DNA of 14,957 nt from Candidatus Aquiluna sp. XM-24bin5 (GTDB lineage: Bacteria > Actinomycetota > Actinomycetia > Actinomycetales > Microbacteriaceae), in NCBI GenBank assembly GCA_003149555.1, contig QCWE01000010.1, positions 1 to 14,957 on the forward strand, in the 5' to 3' direction. The position numbers and the translations under genes are program-made. Positions within the stretch are counted from its first letter, which is position 1, and each line of letters opens with the position of its first letter. This document shows positions 1 through 12,200 of this stretch, piece after piece. The notes under the pieces are model-generated. The model saw nothing but the letters and a program-made list of their open reading frames with translations. It ran no database searches and was not told where the DNA came from.

Positions 1-171
1 TCTCAAGAAAGATATCAATGCCCTAATGCCATGGGCCTATGCAGCCGAAACATCCTCTCAAACGAGCTCGCCCGGGACTCCCTGACGAGCTCGCGCACGC
101 GACACACAAACGCCTGTCAACATATGCGCTCCGAAAAATCTCAATGGGACCCAGACAGCGCATACACTTAC
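1..171 (+). mobile_element. Possible right end of an IS66-family element
   Basis: This call depends on the transposase tail at 2-85. IS66 elements have terminal inverted repeats beginning GTAA, so their right ends finish TTAC. The stretch ending CATACACTTAC at 171 fits that form and lies 86 bases past the stop, a plausible distance. The expected 8-bp target duplication would be TTGGATCA (172-179), but the other end is outside the window, so it cannot be tested. The segment also carries the 10-base direct repeat ACGAGCTCGC at 62-71 and 85-94. Confidence 0.22.
2..85 (+). CDS. C-terminal fragment of a probable IS66-type transposase (partial, tentative)
   Basis: Frame 2 is open from the window edge and stops at a TGA at 83-85, giving 27 residues. 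The motif DINALMPWAYAA resembles the very end of IS66-family TnpC transposases, where a short Leu-Pro-Trp motif closes the protein; that comparison is from memory of the family, not a search. Another frame (1-228) is also open, with a Trp/Tyr-rich tail ending HVFND, and could instead be the real one, but I recognise nothing in it. The start lies outside the window, so completeness cannot be judged. If correct, an insertion sequence abuts the 3' side of the adhesin gene and is convergent with it. Confidence 0.35.
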   Translation, partial: LKKDINALMPWAYAAETSSQTSSPGTP

Positions 172-243
172 TTGGATCAATGGCAAAAAACGCATCAATA
201 CCGAAAAGTTCACGTGTTCAATGATTAAGAGTGCGTTCAAATG

Positions 244-274
244 AAGAGAGCGCCACCGTCGGTGGCGCTCTCTT
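244..274 (-). terminator. Strong hairpin, probable terminator of the giant adhesin gene
   Basis: Positions 244-257 (AAGAGAGCGCCACC) and 261-274 are perfectly complementary: a 14-bp, GC-rich stem with a 3-base loop. It lies 18 bases beyond the adhesin stop codon at 293-295. In the minus-strand RNA the stem is followed by UCAUUUG rather than a clean U run, so intrinsic termination may be imperfect. It could also act on transcription from the left, or protect the 3' end of the 12-kb messenger. The hairpin is seen directly; the role is inferred. Confidence 0.7.
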
Positions 275-292
275 ACTGCTTAGATTTTGATA

Positions 293-3200
293 TTAGACAC
301 CAGCAGGAGCGTCGTTATCAAACACAAGCATGTTCAAACCAACCAGAGATACTCCTGTACCTGCTGTTGCTCCTTCAATCAGAAGGAAGTCTATATCTGT
401 GCCTGTTGTACCAAAGGTAAATGTGCCAGCGGTATCATCGTAAGTACCTTGAGCTTGATACACCCCAGCTGTCGCACCATCGACAAAATCTAAGGTATCA
501 TCCGTAGTTATAGCAATTGTACCGAAACTCGAGAAGCTACCTGCTGTGTACTGCTGACCATTTATATCGGCGTTCAAGATGATACGATCATTCGCTGTAG
601 TACTGTTGATACCGCCAGCAGCCGCATCATCAAAGTGAAGAATACGATCAACACCGTCATCAAACTCAACTACCCCAGATGAGGCAACAGACCCTGTAGC
701 GTCAACGAAATCAGCATCAGAGAAGTAAAACTGATCTTCAACGCCATCACCATCACCACCGGTCATCACGTCGGCACCTTCGCCACCATTGATGATATCT
801 TGGCCTGCACCACCAGTGATATCGTCATCACCACCAAAGCCAAAGTAGATACCGTTCCCGCTAGCCACAGCCGACATGGTGTCGCCAGTCGCTGTGCCTT
901 CGATAAGAACATAACCCGAGTCACCCTGAGCGCCATAAGGATCTTCAACGATCAGGTCTGTCACTTTGATAGCGCCCTGCTCCTCAACATCGAAGTCAGT
1001 CTGAGCGGATCCATTGTTAGCAATATCCTGAACACCTCCGACCGCCACTTCGAGTTGCAGAGTGTCATTCAAATCAGGATCGCTTGCTGTCAGGCTGATA
1101 GAGTCACCGTCAACCAAAGCCCTATTCACGACCAGCGTCGGCGCATCGTTGGTACCAGTGACGGTGATAACAACATCTTGCGTATCAGTAACACCATTAT
1201 CGTCTTGCACCGTGATCGTGTAATCAATCACCAGTGTCTCGCCTTCTGCTAGCAGATCGAACTGATTTGCAGCTGTGGTGTTAAACTGCCATTCAACCTG
1301 CGTCGGTGTATTTGCATCATTGGGCAGAGCAATAGACAACAGCGTAGCCAAAGTAGCATCATCAAGCGTTGCTGTATCAAGCTCTGTTTGCGTACCACCG
1401 TTGGTGAGGAACGTCGAAGATGTGTTAACATCTGCAGTGATACGCTGCAGACTCACCACATCTGTCCGATCCACATCAAACACCGTCAATGTTCCAGTTG
1501 CCTCCGCTGCAGTACTATTGAAGTCGCCTTCAGTGACCGCTCCAGCCGCACTGTCCCCGGATGTTGACGTATCAATTACAGGTGCATCATTCGTCCCAGT
1601 GAAGGTCAGATTGACCGTCACTGTATCAGAGAACGTGCCATCACTGACTGTCACCAAATAATCGACCTCGATACTCTCACCGTCATCAAGGAAGTCCAAG
1701 TCCACCGTGGTGCCGTTAAGGCTCCAATCCCAATCTACACTGACCGCATCTGCAGTGCCGGCAGTAAGGTCAGTTCCACCGAAGTCGAGATTTGCAAGCG
1801 CGCCAAGCGTATCGAAGACAGTATCGTAATCAGTCGTCGTCGACGTGATATCCGCATTGCTATCATCATACCAAGTCACTGTTGCAGCACCGAAGTCGTA
1901 GTCGAGCACGTCGCCTACATCGGGGTCAGTCACAGTGAACGACCCAGACTGGTCCGCAATGGACTGTGCCTGCGGATCGGTCTCGACGATGTTTGCAGGA
2001 TTGGTGATCCCACCAATCACAAAGCTGTCGTTCTCGCCTTCAACCGTCACAGTTACAGTTTCAGTGATCGTGCTGCCTTGATTGTCTGTGATGTCCACCT
2101 CGTATGACAAAGTCAGAACATCGTCTTCCCGAAGCCACTGAGTGTCAGCCCCGTTCAGATCAAACGTCGAGACAGACGAGACATCTGTACCATTGGAGGT
2201 GGCCGATGCGATCGTCAGATTGGCTGCTGCCCAGACATTTGCATCAATATCGTCATCGTTCAGCGTATCTGTTTGTACAGCACCATCAACGACGCTCAAA
2301 GTGGTGTTGTTGAGGACAACAGTGGCTGGGTTGCTGACGGTAAAGTCGATAGTATCTCCAACATCCTGATCGCGCACAGTGACGCTGCCAGTATCAGTGG
2401 TTGCCCCATCTTCGATCACAGTCAGAATATCGTTATCAACGAAGTCGGTCAGAGCATCATTGGTCCCAACAATCGTAACAACCAGTTCGTCAACATTGGT
2501 ATCTGAAGTCAGATAGTCTGTTGCCGTCGTATCGTATGCGATGGTGAGAGTTTCACCAGCACGCAGCCAATCAAAATCAGCGGTGTTGGTATATTGCCAA
2601 TCAAACGTCACATCGCCGCCATTAGAGGCTGTAGAAGCGGGCGTGAACGTCACATCTGCGTTATCGGCCAGGCCCACGAGGCTGGCTTGGCTTGTGCCCA
2701 ATGCAGCAAGGAATGCTGCGTCAGAAGTCAAAACCCGACCCGTTGCGCCTGTTGTAACAATATTTACTGCCCCACTAATCGCATCAGGGGTCAACAAATC
2801 ACCAACATCCAGATCGTGGAGGGTCAGCGTTCCATCAACAGTTACCGTTTGATTTGACGCATCCACAAGCTCCTGAACGGAGCCAGTGGTGTTGCTGTAT
2901 CCTGAGATCGACACATCATCATTTACACCGTTGATAACAACACTGACTGTCTCTGTTTCAGAGCTTCCATACTGGTCAGTCACTGTCACATCGTAATCAA
3001 GCGTCAGCGTGTCGCCAAATTGCAGCGCATCAAATGTGCTGCCATTCGGATCAAACGTCCAAGTCAACGTCTCTGCTTGCGACGCATCTCCAATCACCGT
3101 GCCAGGCGCGACAGTAAACAGCGCATTATCTATGTCGTTCTGAAGGATGGTCTCAATGGTTGTCGAAACCCCGTTACGCAATCCGTTGTCATCAAGACGC

Positions 3201-6200
3201 TGTACAGAAACAGCCACTGACGTAGGCGTTGTGACCACATCATTCACGTCAAGGTCTGTGATGGACAGGGTTGCATTCATGCCTAGGGGCAGATCTTCCG
3301 TCGCAACACCAGAGTTGGCATCCGTCCCAACGACATCAATGATCGGCGCATCGTTGGTGCCAGTAATTGTTACTGTCAGGACTTGCGTATCTGTCGAAAG
3401 GCCATCATCCGCGGTGATTTCATACTGGATTTCGAGAATTTCGCCTTCTGACAAGAAGTCAAAACTCTGCGCACTTCCGGAATTGAACGTGTAGCTAAAG
3501 TCCGTTCCTGCGGCTGCATCAGCAGCCAAGTTGTTCAACACACCGGAGGATACCAACAAGGCTTCTGCTGCGGCAACATCAAAGCCAACATCAGACGCAG
3601 CATTGAGCGGGTCGCCAGATGTGCCGGTCGCTGCATGCAGCGTGGCTGTATGTGTGATGTCCACATCATCATTGGTGTCGATATCCACAACATTTAAATC
3701 AAATGTTGCTTCAAGCGCCCCAGCATCTTCAACGAAGCTCGCCGCATTTGCACTAGTCACCGTCAAATTCGGAGCATCATTGGTACCGGTCAACGACACC
3801 GCAAATGCTTGCGTTACAACTGCATCATCACCGTCACTTAGCTCAACGGTAAAGGTGTCGGACACAGACTGCCCTTCAGCCAGAGCCTGAATAGCAGCAG
3901 CCTGAGCAGCTGTTGCGCCTTGGACGTACTCATACTGACCACTGTCTTGGTTGATCGCCAGGGTACCGTAAGTACCCTCCACAGCTTCCACGCCTGGCGC
4001 AACATCTGTCCCGCCTGTGAGGCCAAAGGTGAGCACGTCACCATCGACATCACTTGCATCAATGTCGCCTGTAAGGTTCGTTGTCGCGCCATCTTCAATA
4101 ATGGTTGCTGCAACCGCAGCTGTATCAAAAATTGGAGCGTCATCTGCACCCGTCACATTGACTGTAACAGTCGATGTGGACGCATTTCCATAGCCATCAG
4201 ACGCTGTGACGGTGAACGTGTCCATCTCATGCTCGCCATCATCCAGAGCTTCGATGGCAGCTTGCTGAGCACCAGTTGCTGCAGCTTCATAGGTATAGGA
4301 CCCATCCGCCAAGACGGTGAATGTCCCATATGTCCCGATCACAGTGTCTGGTGTATACGTCACCGGTCCACCACCGCTGTCAGTACCGTTCAACTGGCCT
4401 TCCATGGTGGTATCATCAACACCAGAGCGGGCTTCATCGTCAGCAGCAGCACCGTCTGCGTCAGCCTCATCAAACGCACCACGGATCTCATTCACACCAT
4501 TAGCAGTTGCCGCTCCATCGGTGTGGCGGATTTCCTCGAGCGTCAGAACCTCGTCGTTTACATCAGGCGCAATCGTGTCGATCAGGACAACATCGTTGTC
4601 ACCAGTCAGAGACGCAACACCCGGCAGGAAGATCTGCAGATCTTGACCGTTCAAGACACCGTCATCATTGACGTCAACCCAGAGCTTCGTCCAGCCTTGG
4701 ACGCCGTTCACTTCCAGGATGTAATCGAACTTATAATCGTTCGCATTTTGCGAGACGGCACCTTGGGCATCCAAGCCATCCAATGCAAAGCCCGGACCAC
4801 CATTGTCTGTTCCTGCATTGTTAAGAAGCGACAAACCAAGCTGCATTGGTGTTGTGATGTTATAATCGGCCGGAATTGCCTGCGGATTTGGGCCGTTCAG
4901 GAAGCGATCAGACAGCGCCTCATAAATAACCTGCGTCTCGATTTCGATAAGGTCGTCGCCCTCAACGAAGTCTGTGATCGTATCACGTACCAGACCACGG
5001 CTGTCATTGATGCTGACATAGCGGAATTCGTCAGAACCTTCGCCACCCGTCAAAATATCTGCAGCACCGCCACCTGTGATCTCATCATTGCCATCACCAG
5101 AGACGACAACATCAGCGCCGCCACCGGTGGAGATCACATTATCTCCATCATCTTGGGTGAGATCACCGTCAGCGACAAAATCGCTGCCAACTGTTACGAC
5201 ATCAACGCCGCTACCTGTTGTAACGCTGTTATTACCGGAACCGATAAGGACATCGTTATTACCATCACCAGCATCAACGGTATTGTCTCCATCACCCAGT
5301 GTAATGGAGTCACTTCCTGAGCCTGCAACGACAGTATTGTCACCGTCATGCGCTACAATAACGTTGGCACCGTCGCCAGCTTCGATCCAGTGATCACCGT
5401 CTGTCAGAAGTTGAATGTCATCATTGCCAGCGCCAGCATACACTTCAACGTCGCCATCAACATCATTTGCTGTGTCACCCAAATCTGTTGCCAGAACAGT
5501 GTTTTGGCCTTCACCAGCATCAACGATATTTGGCCCATTGCCCAAGGTGATGCTGTCATTGCCGGCACCAGCGTCAACATCGTTGAAGCCATCACCAAGC
5601 GTAATGACATCATCTCCATCGCCAGAGCGAACCGTGTTGTTGCCACCATCATTGGTGATGATGTCATCACCCGCCCCAGTATCAGCAAAGTCATCGCCTT
5701 CACCAAGGTCGATCACATCGTTCCCAGAACCTGTCGTGATAAAATCCTGACCAGTCCCACCAAAAATGTCAAAGGCCCTGTCACCGGTGACACCACCTGC
5801 ATTGACCGTCAGACCACCTTCAAAATCTGTATCATCAAGCGCAGCTGCATTTACGGACAAACGACCACTCGCAACATCTGTAAACGAACTATCCGCAAAG
5901 GTCAGGCCAACGTCAGCGTCTCCAAATTCAACGACAACATATGACTCAATGCCGCTAACCTGCGTTACATCGGCTGTGGTGTTATCAGCTGTGACGTTGA
6001 TGACATCATCCGGACCGGAGCCCCCTTTGATTATGTCATTGTTTAGATCTGCTGCTGCCCCGTGAATTGTCAGCGTCACATCTGTTGCAGACGCATCAAA
6101 CTCATCAAACGCAGAACCGAGGACCACTTCCAGATCATTTGTGAAGGCCGGGTCCAGCAAAACACTGCCACCGTCATCGCTCATGTCGATGAAGCCGATG

Positions 6201-9200
6201 CCAGAGCTTGCCGCTTCTGCACCCAGAACGGCATTCATTTGAACGCCATTCACCGTGATAAGACGCTCAACCGTTCCATCTACAACAGAGACAAAGTCAT
6301 CATCAGTGAAAGCACCGCCGCTTAACTGCAGCGCGTCACCGTCTGTTTCACCACCTTCGCCACCATCAAAAAGAACATTGGCGCCCAGCTCGCCTGCATC
6401 AATCCGCAGGATGTCATCACCATCCGCTCCGGAGATCATCAGGTTATTGTTGTTAACACCCTCTTTGACGAAGAGATCATTCCCAGCCGTTCCTGTAATA
6501 TCAAACTCGTAGTCAACATCGACGGTCGCTTCGAGCGTGACCGACAAGCTATCATCGGCATCGGTGACAGGGCTTGCATCAACTGTGATCTTGGTCAGCG
6601 TATCGATATCGCCGTTGCGGAACACAAGGTCGTGATCATCAGAACCACCTTCACCATCGGTGGCAAAGGTATACTCTTCGATACCCGTCACATTGGTCAG
6701 GTCAACAGAGGCATCAATGCCGCCGGCGTTAGCGGCATCCCCATTCTGGAAAACAACAGAATCCACACCGCCGTTATCAGTGATCACATCGTCAAAAGTC
6801 AGCTCGCCAGCATCGACCTCGAGGATATCATTGGCAGACCCAGTTGTGATGGTGTCATTACCCAAGCCCATCTTCAGTGTCATAGGTGCACTGTTCGGCC
6901 CCATGATGGTTCCATTGCCGTCACCATCTATGACTGTGAGCGCCCCGGGGAAGCCTGAGGCATCGATTGTGATCAAGCCAAGGGTCGCACTGGCATCAAC
7001 TGTCTTGATGCCCGCATCAAATGCGTTTTGACCAAGGGTAATGGTGCCTGCACCATTACCCGTCAGCTTTAGAATTTCGATATTCGAAACATTCGTGAAG
7101 TCTGCATCTGATGTATCGCTCGTAGTGCCCAGCTCGAGAATATCTGCATCACCAAGACCGCCGTCGATCTCATCGCCGGCATCAAGAGCATCACCCATCC
7201 GGATGGTGTCATTTTGCGCGCCACCAGCAACCTGAATATCAACGTCAGTTGCTTTGTCTTCCGACTGATCATTGTGATTGACGACAATGGCAGAGCTAAG
7301 CAGTGCACCACCGTTTACAAAAAGCCGAGGCGTGTCATCGCCAGCATTATCGAAGCTATCTTCGATATTCAGTGTAAATGTTGTGTCATCAGGGCTTGTG
7401 ATGTTTTCTTCGGGAACTTCAATTTCCTCAATTCCTGAGAAATCGCTGTTGAGAACAACAGGATTACCGGCACGCTCGATGATAACAACCTTATCATAGC
7501 CCGTGCCACCTTCGATCGTATCATCACCAGTCAGCTCATAATCACCAAACTGGAATACGTCATCGCCACCGTTACCATCGAAGCTGTCAGCGCCACCGTT
7601 GTTATTACCAGAATCCCCATCACCACGAATGGTATCGGCACCTTCACCACCAATAAAGGTATCATCGCCGTCACCACCAAGCAGCGTAATACCGCGCGAC
7701 AGCGCAGACGCATCAACATAGGCAGAATCCGCACCGGGCTTACCGACATCAGAGGCATCAATGGTTACCGCCGTGTCATCATTATCGAATGCGGAGCCAC
7801 CAGCGATCGTGTAGGTATGATTGCCATCGTTTAGATTGATCGTCTCAAAGCCAGTGACATTGTCCAGGCCATCACTACCAGGCGACGTAGCGCCATTAGC
7901 CATCGTGATGTTGAGAGTATCGTTATCCGCTCCACCCCGAAGGACATCTGCGCCTGTGAGCTGCTCGCCACGGGTATTTACAGTGTCATCACCAGCGCCA
8001 GCGTCAACAAACTCGTCAGATGCATCTGTCTCATCGCCAGTGTCGATTACGTCGGCGCCCGCACCGCCGTAAATATCGTCGGCTCCGGCACCACCAAAAA
8101 TAAGGTCGTCGCCACCACCAGCAGAAAGGATGTCATCGCCGTCACCACCATCGATCCCGTCAATGCCATCGCCCGTGGTTACCGAGTCATTGCCCGCACC
8201 AGCTTCGACAAGGTTGCCACCACCACCAAGTGTGATGCTGTCCTCATCTGCACCACCAAAAACTTCGTTCACACCATCACCCGCAGTAATGATGTTTGTA
8301 CCATCACCAGCGTCTACGACGTTATTGCCGTGACCTAGTGTGATTTCGTCAGTGCCTGCCCCACCCGACGTAATGTCGTTATCACCATCGCCCGCAGTAA
8401 TAGTATTTGTACCATCACCAGCGTCTACGATGTTATCGCCGTGACCAAGCGTGATGATGTCACTACCAGTGCCAGCTGTAATGTCGTTATCACCATCACC
8501 AGCCGTAATAGTGTTTGCACCCTCACCTGCGTCTACGATGTTGTTCCCGTGACCAAGAGTGATGCTGTCATCGCCATCACCAGAATTCACGTCATTATTG
8601 CCGTTACCCAGCGTGATGGTGTCATCACCATCACCAGAAACAACAGTGTTGTTGCCGCCATCATTGGTGATCGTGTCGTCACCAGCACCAGAATTGACAA
8701 AGTCATCACCTTCGCCAAGGTCAATAACATCATTGCCAGCGCCCGTGACAATCACATCATCGCCCGTACCGCCAGTAACGGTGTTATGACCACCTGACGC
8801 GGTGATTGTGTCATCACCCGCGCCACCGTCAACGGTGTCATCAGTGGCGCCCAATTCAAATACGTCATCACCATCACCACCGGTCACATCCATACCGGTG
8901 GTAGAGTCCACGGTGGACAACGTAACCGAGCCTGTGGAGCCGGTCGCATCCACCGTTTCAATTGTGCCGCTGATTGCATTCTCGATACCAGCCGCAACAG
9001 CTGCATCACCAATCACGAGCCCAACCGCAGTCGAAATGTTGAGCGTACGCACGCCATATGTGTTCAGATCATTGATCCGAACACTTCCCGTGCTGCCAGC
9101 TGTAGACAGGTTGACTTCTTCGATACCAGAAGCAGTCATTGTGGATCCATCTGCCTGGCTGTCCGCGACGATGTTGATCGTATCCGCGTCAAGCATGTCA

Positions 9201-12200
9201 TCGTCACTGTCAACGACAAGCATGTGGACGATGTCATCGCCACCTTGATCAATATCACGCACGTCGAGTGTGAAGTTCACGCCGTTCGTGAGGTTACGCA
9301 CTTCAACGTTCAGCTCTTGATCTGCGCTACCAGCCACATCGTTCATGTTCGCAAAATCAAAGCGAACATCATTTGTGCTGTTTTCTGACGCCAGTGTCTT
9401 AATGTCAGACGAGCTCGACATGTCGAACGTCACCGGGTTGCTGCCATCATTGGTGACAACAAACTTGCCGATACCATCGATTTCAAAAGCGGAGTAAGAC
9501 CCAGGGTTATTTCCATCAATACCAATGGAAACAATATCTTCTTCGCTACCAGAGACACGATCTCCCGGGTTAAGCGTGTCTGTGCTGCCCCGTACAACCT
9601 CAACACCTTCACCCGTCAGCGGAATGTTATCCACACCTGTAGTCAGGACATTGACGACATCAGCAACATCAATAGTCACCGTTTCTGTGGACGTGAGATC
9701 ACCATCCGAAACAGTGTATTCAAAGCTTGCCTCACCAGAGAAGAACGGATTGGGCGTAAAGGTGAACGCACCTGTGGCCGCGTCCATGCTCACTGTGCCA
9801 TTTTGCACAGAGCCATCAACAACGGTAAATGTGAGTGTGTCACCATCAATATCTGTTGCTTGTACGCGACCAACAACTTCGAGGTTCTCAATGCCGCTCA
9901 CTGTCAGCGCCTGAGCCTGCGGGCCGTCATTTGTGCCCGTTACAGTAATAGCAATGGAGCCAGTATCTGTCTTACCATTGGAGGTCGCTGTATATGTGGT
10001 CGAAACAACCTGAGTTTCGCCCGCAGCAAGCGACTGGTATTCAGAATTAGACGCGTCAAAATCCCAGCTGCCGTCCGCATTCAATGTCAGACCAGCAACA
10101 TTTGTATCAAGCGTATACACAATTGCTGCATCGTCATTATCAACATCAGATGCCACAAGCTGACCCGAGATTGTGGCATCTTCATTCACAGACGTGGTCG
10201 CATCAGACGCAACTGGCGCATCATCAACAGCTGTCACTGTAATGGTTGCAACCGCAGTTGCCTGACCTCCATCCGGATCTGTAACGGTATAGGTAAAGCT
10301 ATCTGTACCATTGAAGTCTGCGTCAGGCGTGTATGTGTATGTGCCATCAGCATCCATGCTGAGCGTACCATTGGCAGGGCCATTACCCGCCTCAACCGAG
10401 TACACCAAGTCTTCTGAAGCATTATCGACATCAGTTGCAACAACCGTACCCGAAACAGAGCCGTCTTCTGCAACTGTTGCAAAGGCGAGACTTGCCACCG
10501 GATCATCATTGGTACCGGTAATGGTGATCGTAATAGAGCCTTTGTCCGTGAGACCATTGGAGGTGACAGTATATGTCGTCTCGATAACCAGCGTCTCACC
10601 AGCAGACAAATGCTCATACGCCGGATCGCCAGCATCAAAGCTCGCAGCACCATCTGATTCTAGGATCAAGCCGGCCACGGCTTTATCCAAAGTATATTCG
10701 ATCAGCGCAGGATCACTATCGATGTCTGTTGCAACAAACTGACCAACGGCAAATTCGCCTTCTTGAATTTGCTCATCGAACGTATCTTCAGCAACCGGAG
10801 CATCATCGACCGGCGCGACATTGATGATCACAACCTGTGTATCGGTCGCACCATTTTCATCGGTCACCGTATAGGTGAAGCTGTCAGTGCCATTAAAGTT
10901 CGCAGCTGGATTATAAATATAGGCGCCATCAGCATCCATATTCACAGTGCCATTAGACGGGCCCGTCTCAACCGAGTACACAAGATTATCTGCAGAACCA
11001 TCCACATCCGTCGCACGAACGCTTCCAAAGACAGAGCCGTCCTCATCAACGCTACGCACTGATGCGCTTGCAACAGGTGCATCATTGGTGCCCGTCACAG
11101 TAAACTGAACGGTGCCCTGAACAGTTTTTGCGCCATCACTTACCGAATAGCCGGCAACAATTTGCAGGGTCTCGCCCTGAGCCAGGCCATCATACGCCTC
11201 AACTGTTGGATCCAGAGAAACCACACCGGTTGACGCATCAATGGACAAACCATCAACGCTTGTGACCAGAGCATATGTCAACGTGTCGCCATCTACATCC
11301 GACGTCACATCCTTCAGATCAACTGTCGCAACAGCGCCACCTTCCGTCGCACCACCCTGGATCGACCCTGCAATCGGAGCATCATTCTGAGGAGCAACGG
11401 TAACCGTTACCGTGGCAGAGTCCGTTTCGCCGGACGGATCTGTAACAGTGTAGGTGAAGGTATCTGTACCATTATAGTCCGCATCGGGCGTGTAAACATA
11501 GGTGCCGTCCGCGTTCATAACGACAGTACCATTTGCCGGCGCATCACCCGGCGCGATCGAATACGTCAGCACATCGCCATCGGGATCAGCTGCAGTCGAA
11601 ATCACACCATCATCAAGAACGCCGTCTTCGTTAACGGCAGCAGTGTCATTTGCCGCAATGGGAGCATCATTTCCATAATTGGCGATAAAGTCACCAGTAG
11701 CAGCCTTCGCTGCATCAACCGTCGCTGGGTCTGCAGTCACAGAATCAAGTACGGTCTTGGCGCTCTCGTAGGCCTCCTCATCCAAAATATTGAGTTCGCC
11801 ATCGACAACTTCAGAAAGCGGATTGTCGACCGTCGCGATGTTCGCAATCAGGGCTTCCGTCGACCAATCGAGACCAACTTCGATTTTATTTTCTAGAAGC
11901 GTCTTATCATCCCCTACAGCACCACTGGCGATATTGATAATAATGCTCCCAATGTCCGCACCATTGTTCAGCTGCTGAACCCAATAGTTATCAGCGCCGC
12001 CCGCCGGGTCACGCCCAAACAGGTTGTTGAAAATGTCCGTGACCAGAGCAAGGTTTGATGTTGGCGTAGCCGCGTTTGCAGCACCAAGCTCTGGGTACAG
12101 CTTCAAAGTCTCCGGTTGAGACGCAAACGACGTTGCGATTTCCGCGATAGACATGCCGTCGTTAAGGCGACCAACCCAATAATCCAAGCCAGACGGAGCC

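Noticed and set aside
1..228. A real gene in frame 1 ending HVFND at 228
   Set aside because: It is open from the window edge, but I recognise nothing in it, and the competing frame 2 gives a transposase-like ending; not supportable as a separate gene.
3920..5320. A 466-codon open frame on the plus strand inside the giant gene
   Set aside because: It is the complement of the RTX/VCBS coding sequence. The repeated GAT/GGT/ACC-rich codons leave few stops on the opposite strand; the product is Ile/Thr/Cys-rich with no domain logic and no ribosome site.
8130..8800. Regularly spaced repeats on the plus strand that look CRISPR-like at a glance
   Set aside because: They are codon-level repeats of RTX nonapeptides (27-base periodicity, 108-base superunits) within an intact reading frame; there are no unique spacers and no cas genes.
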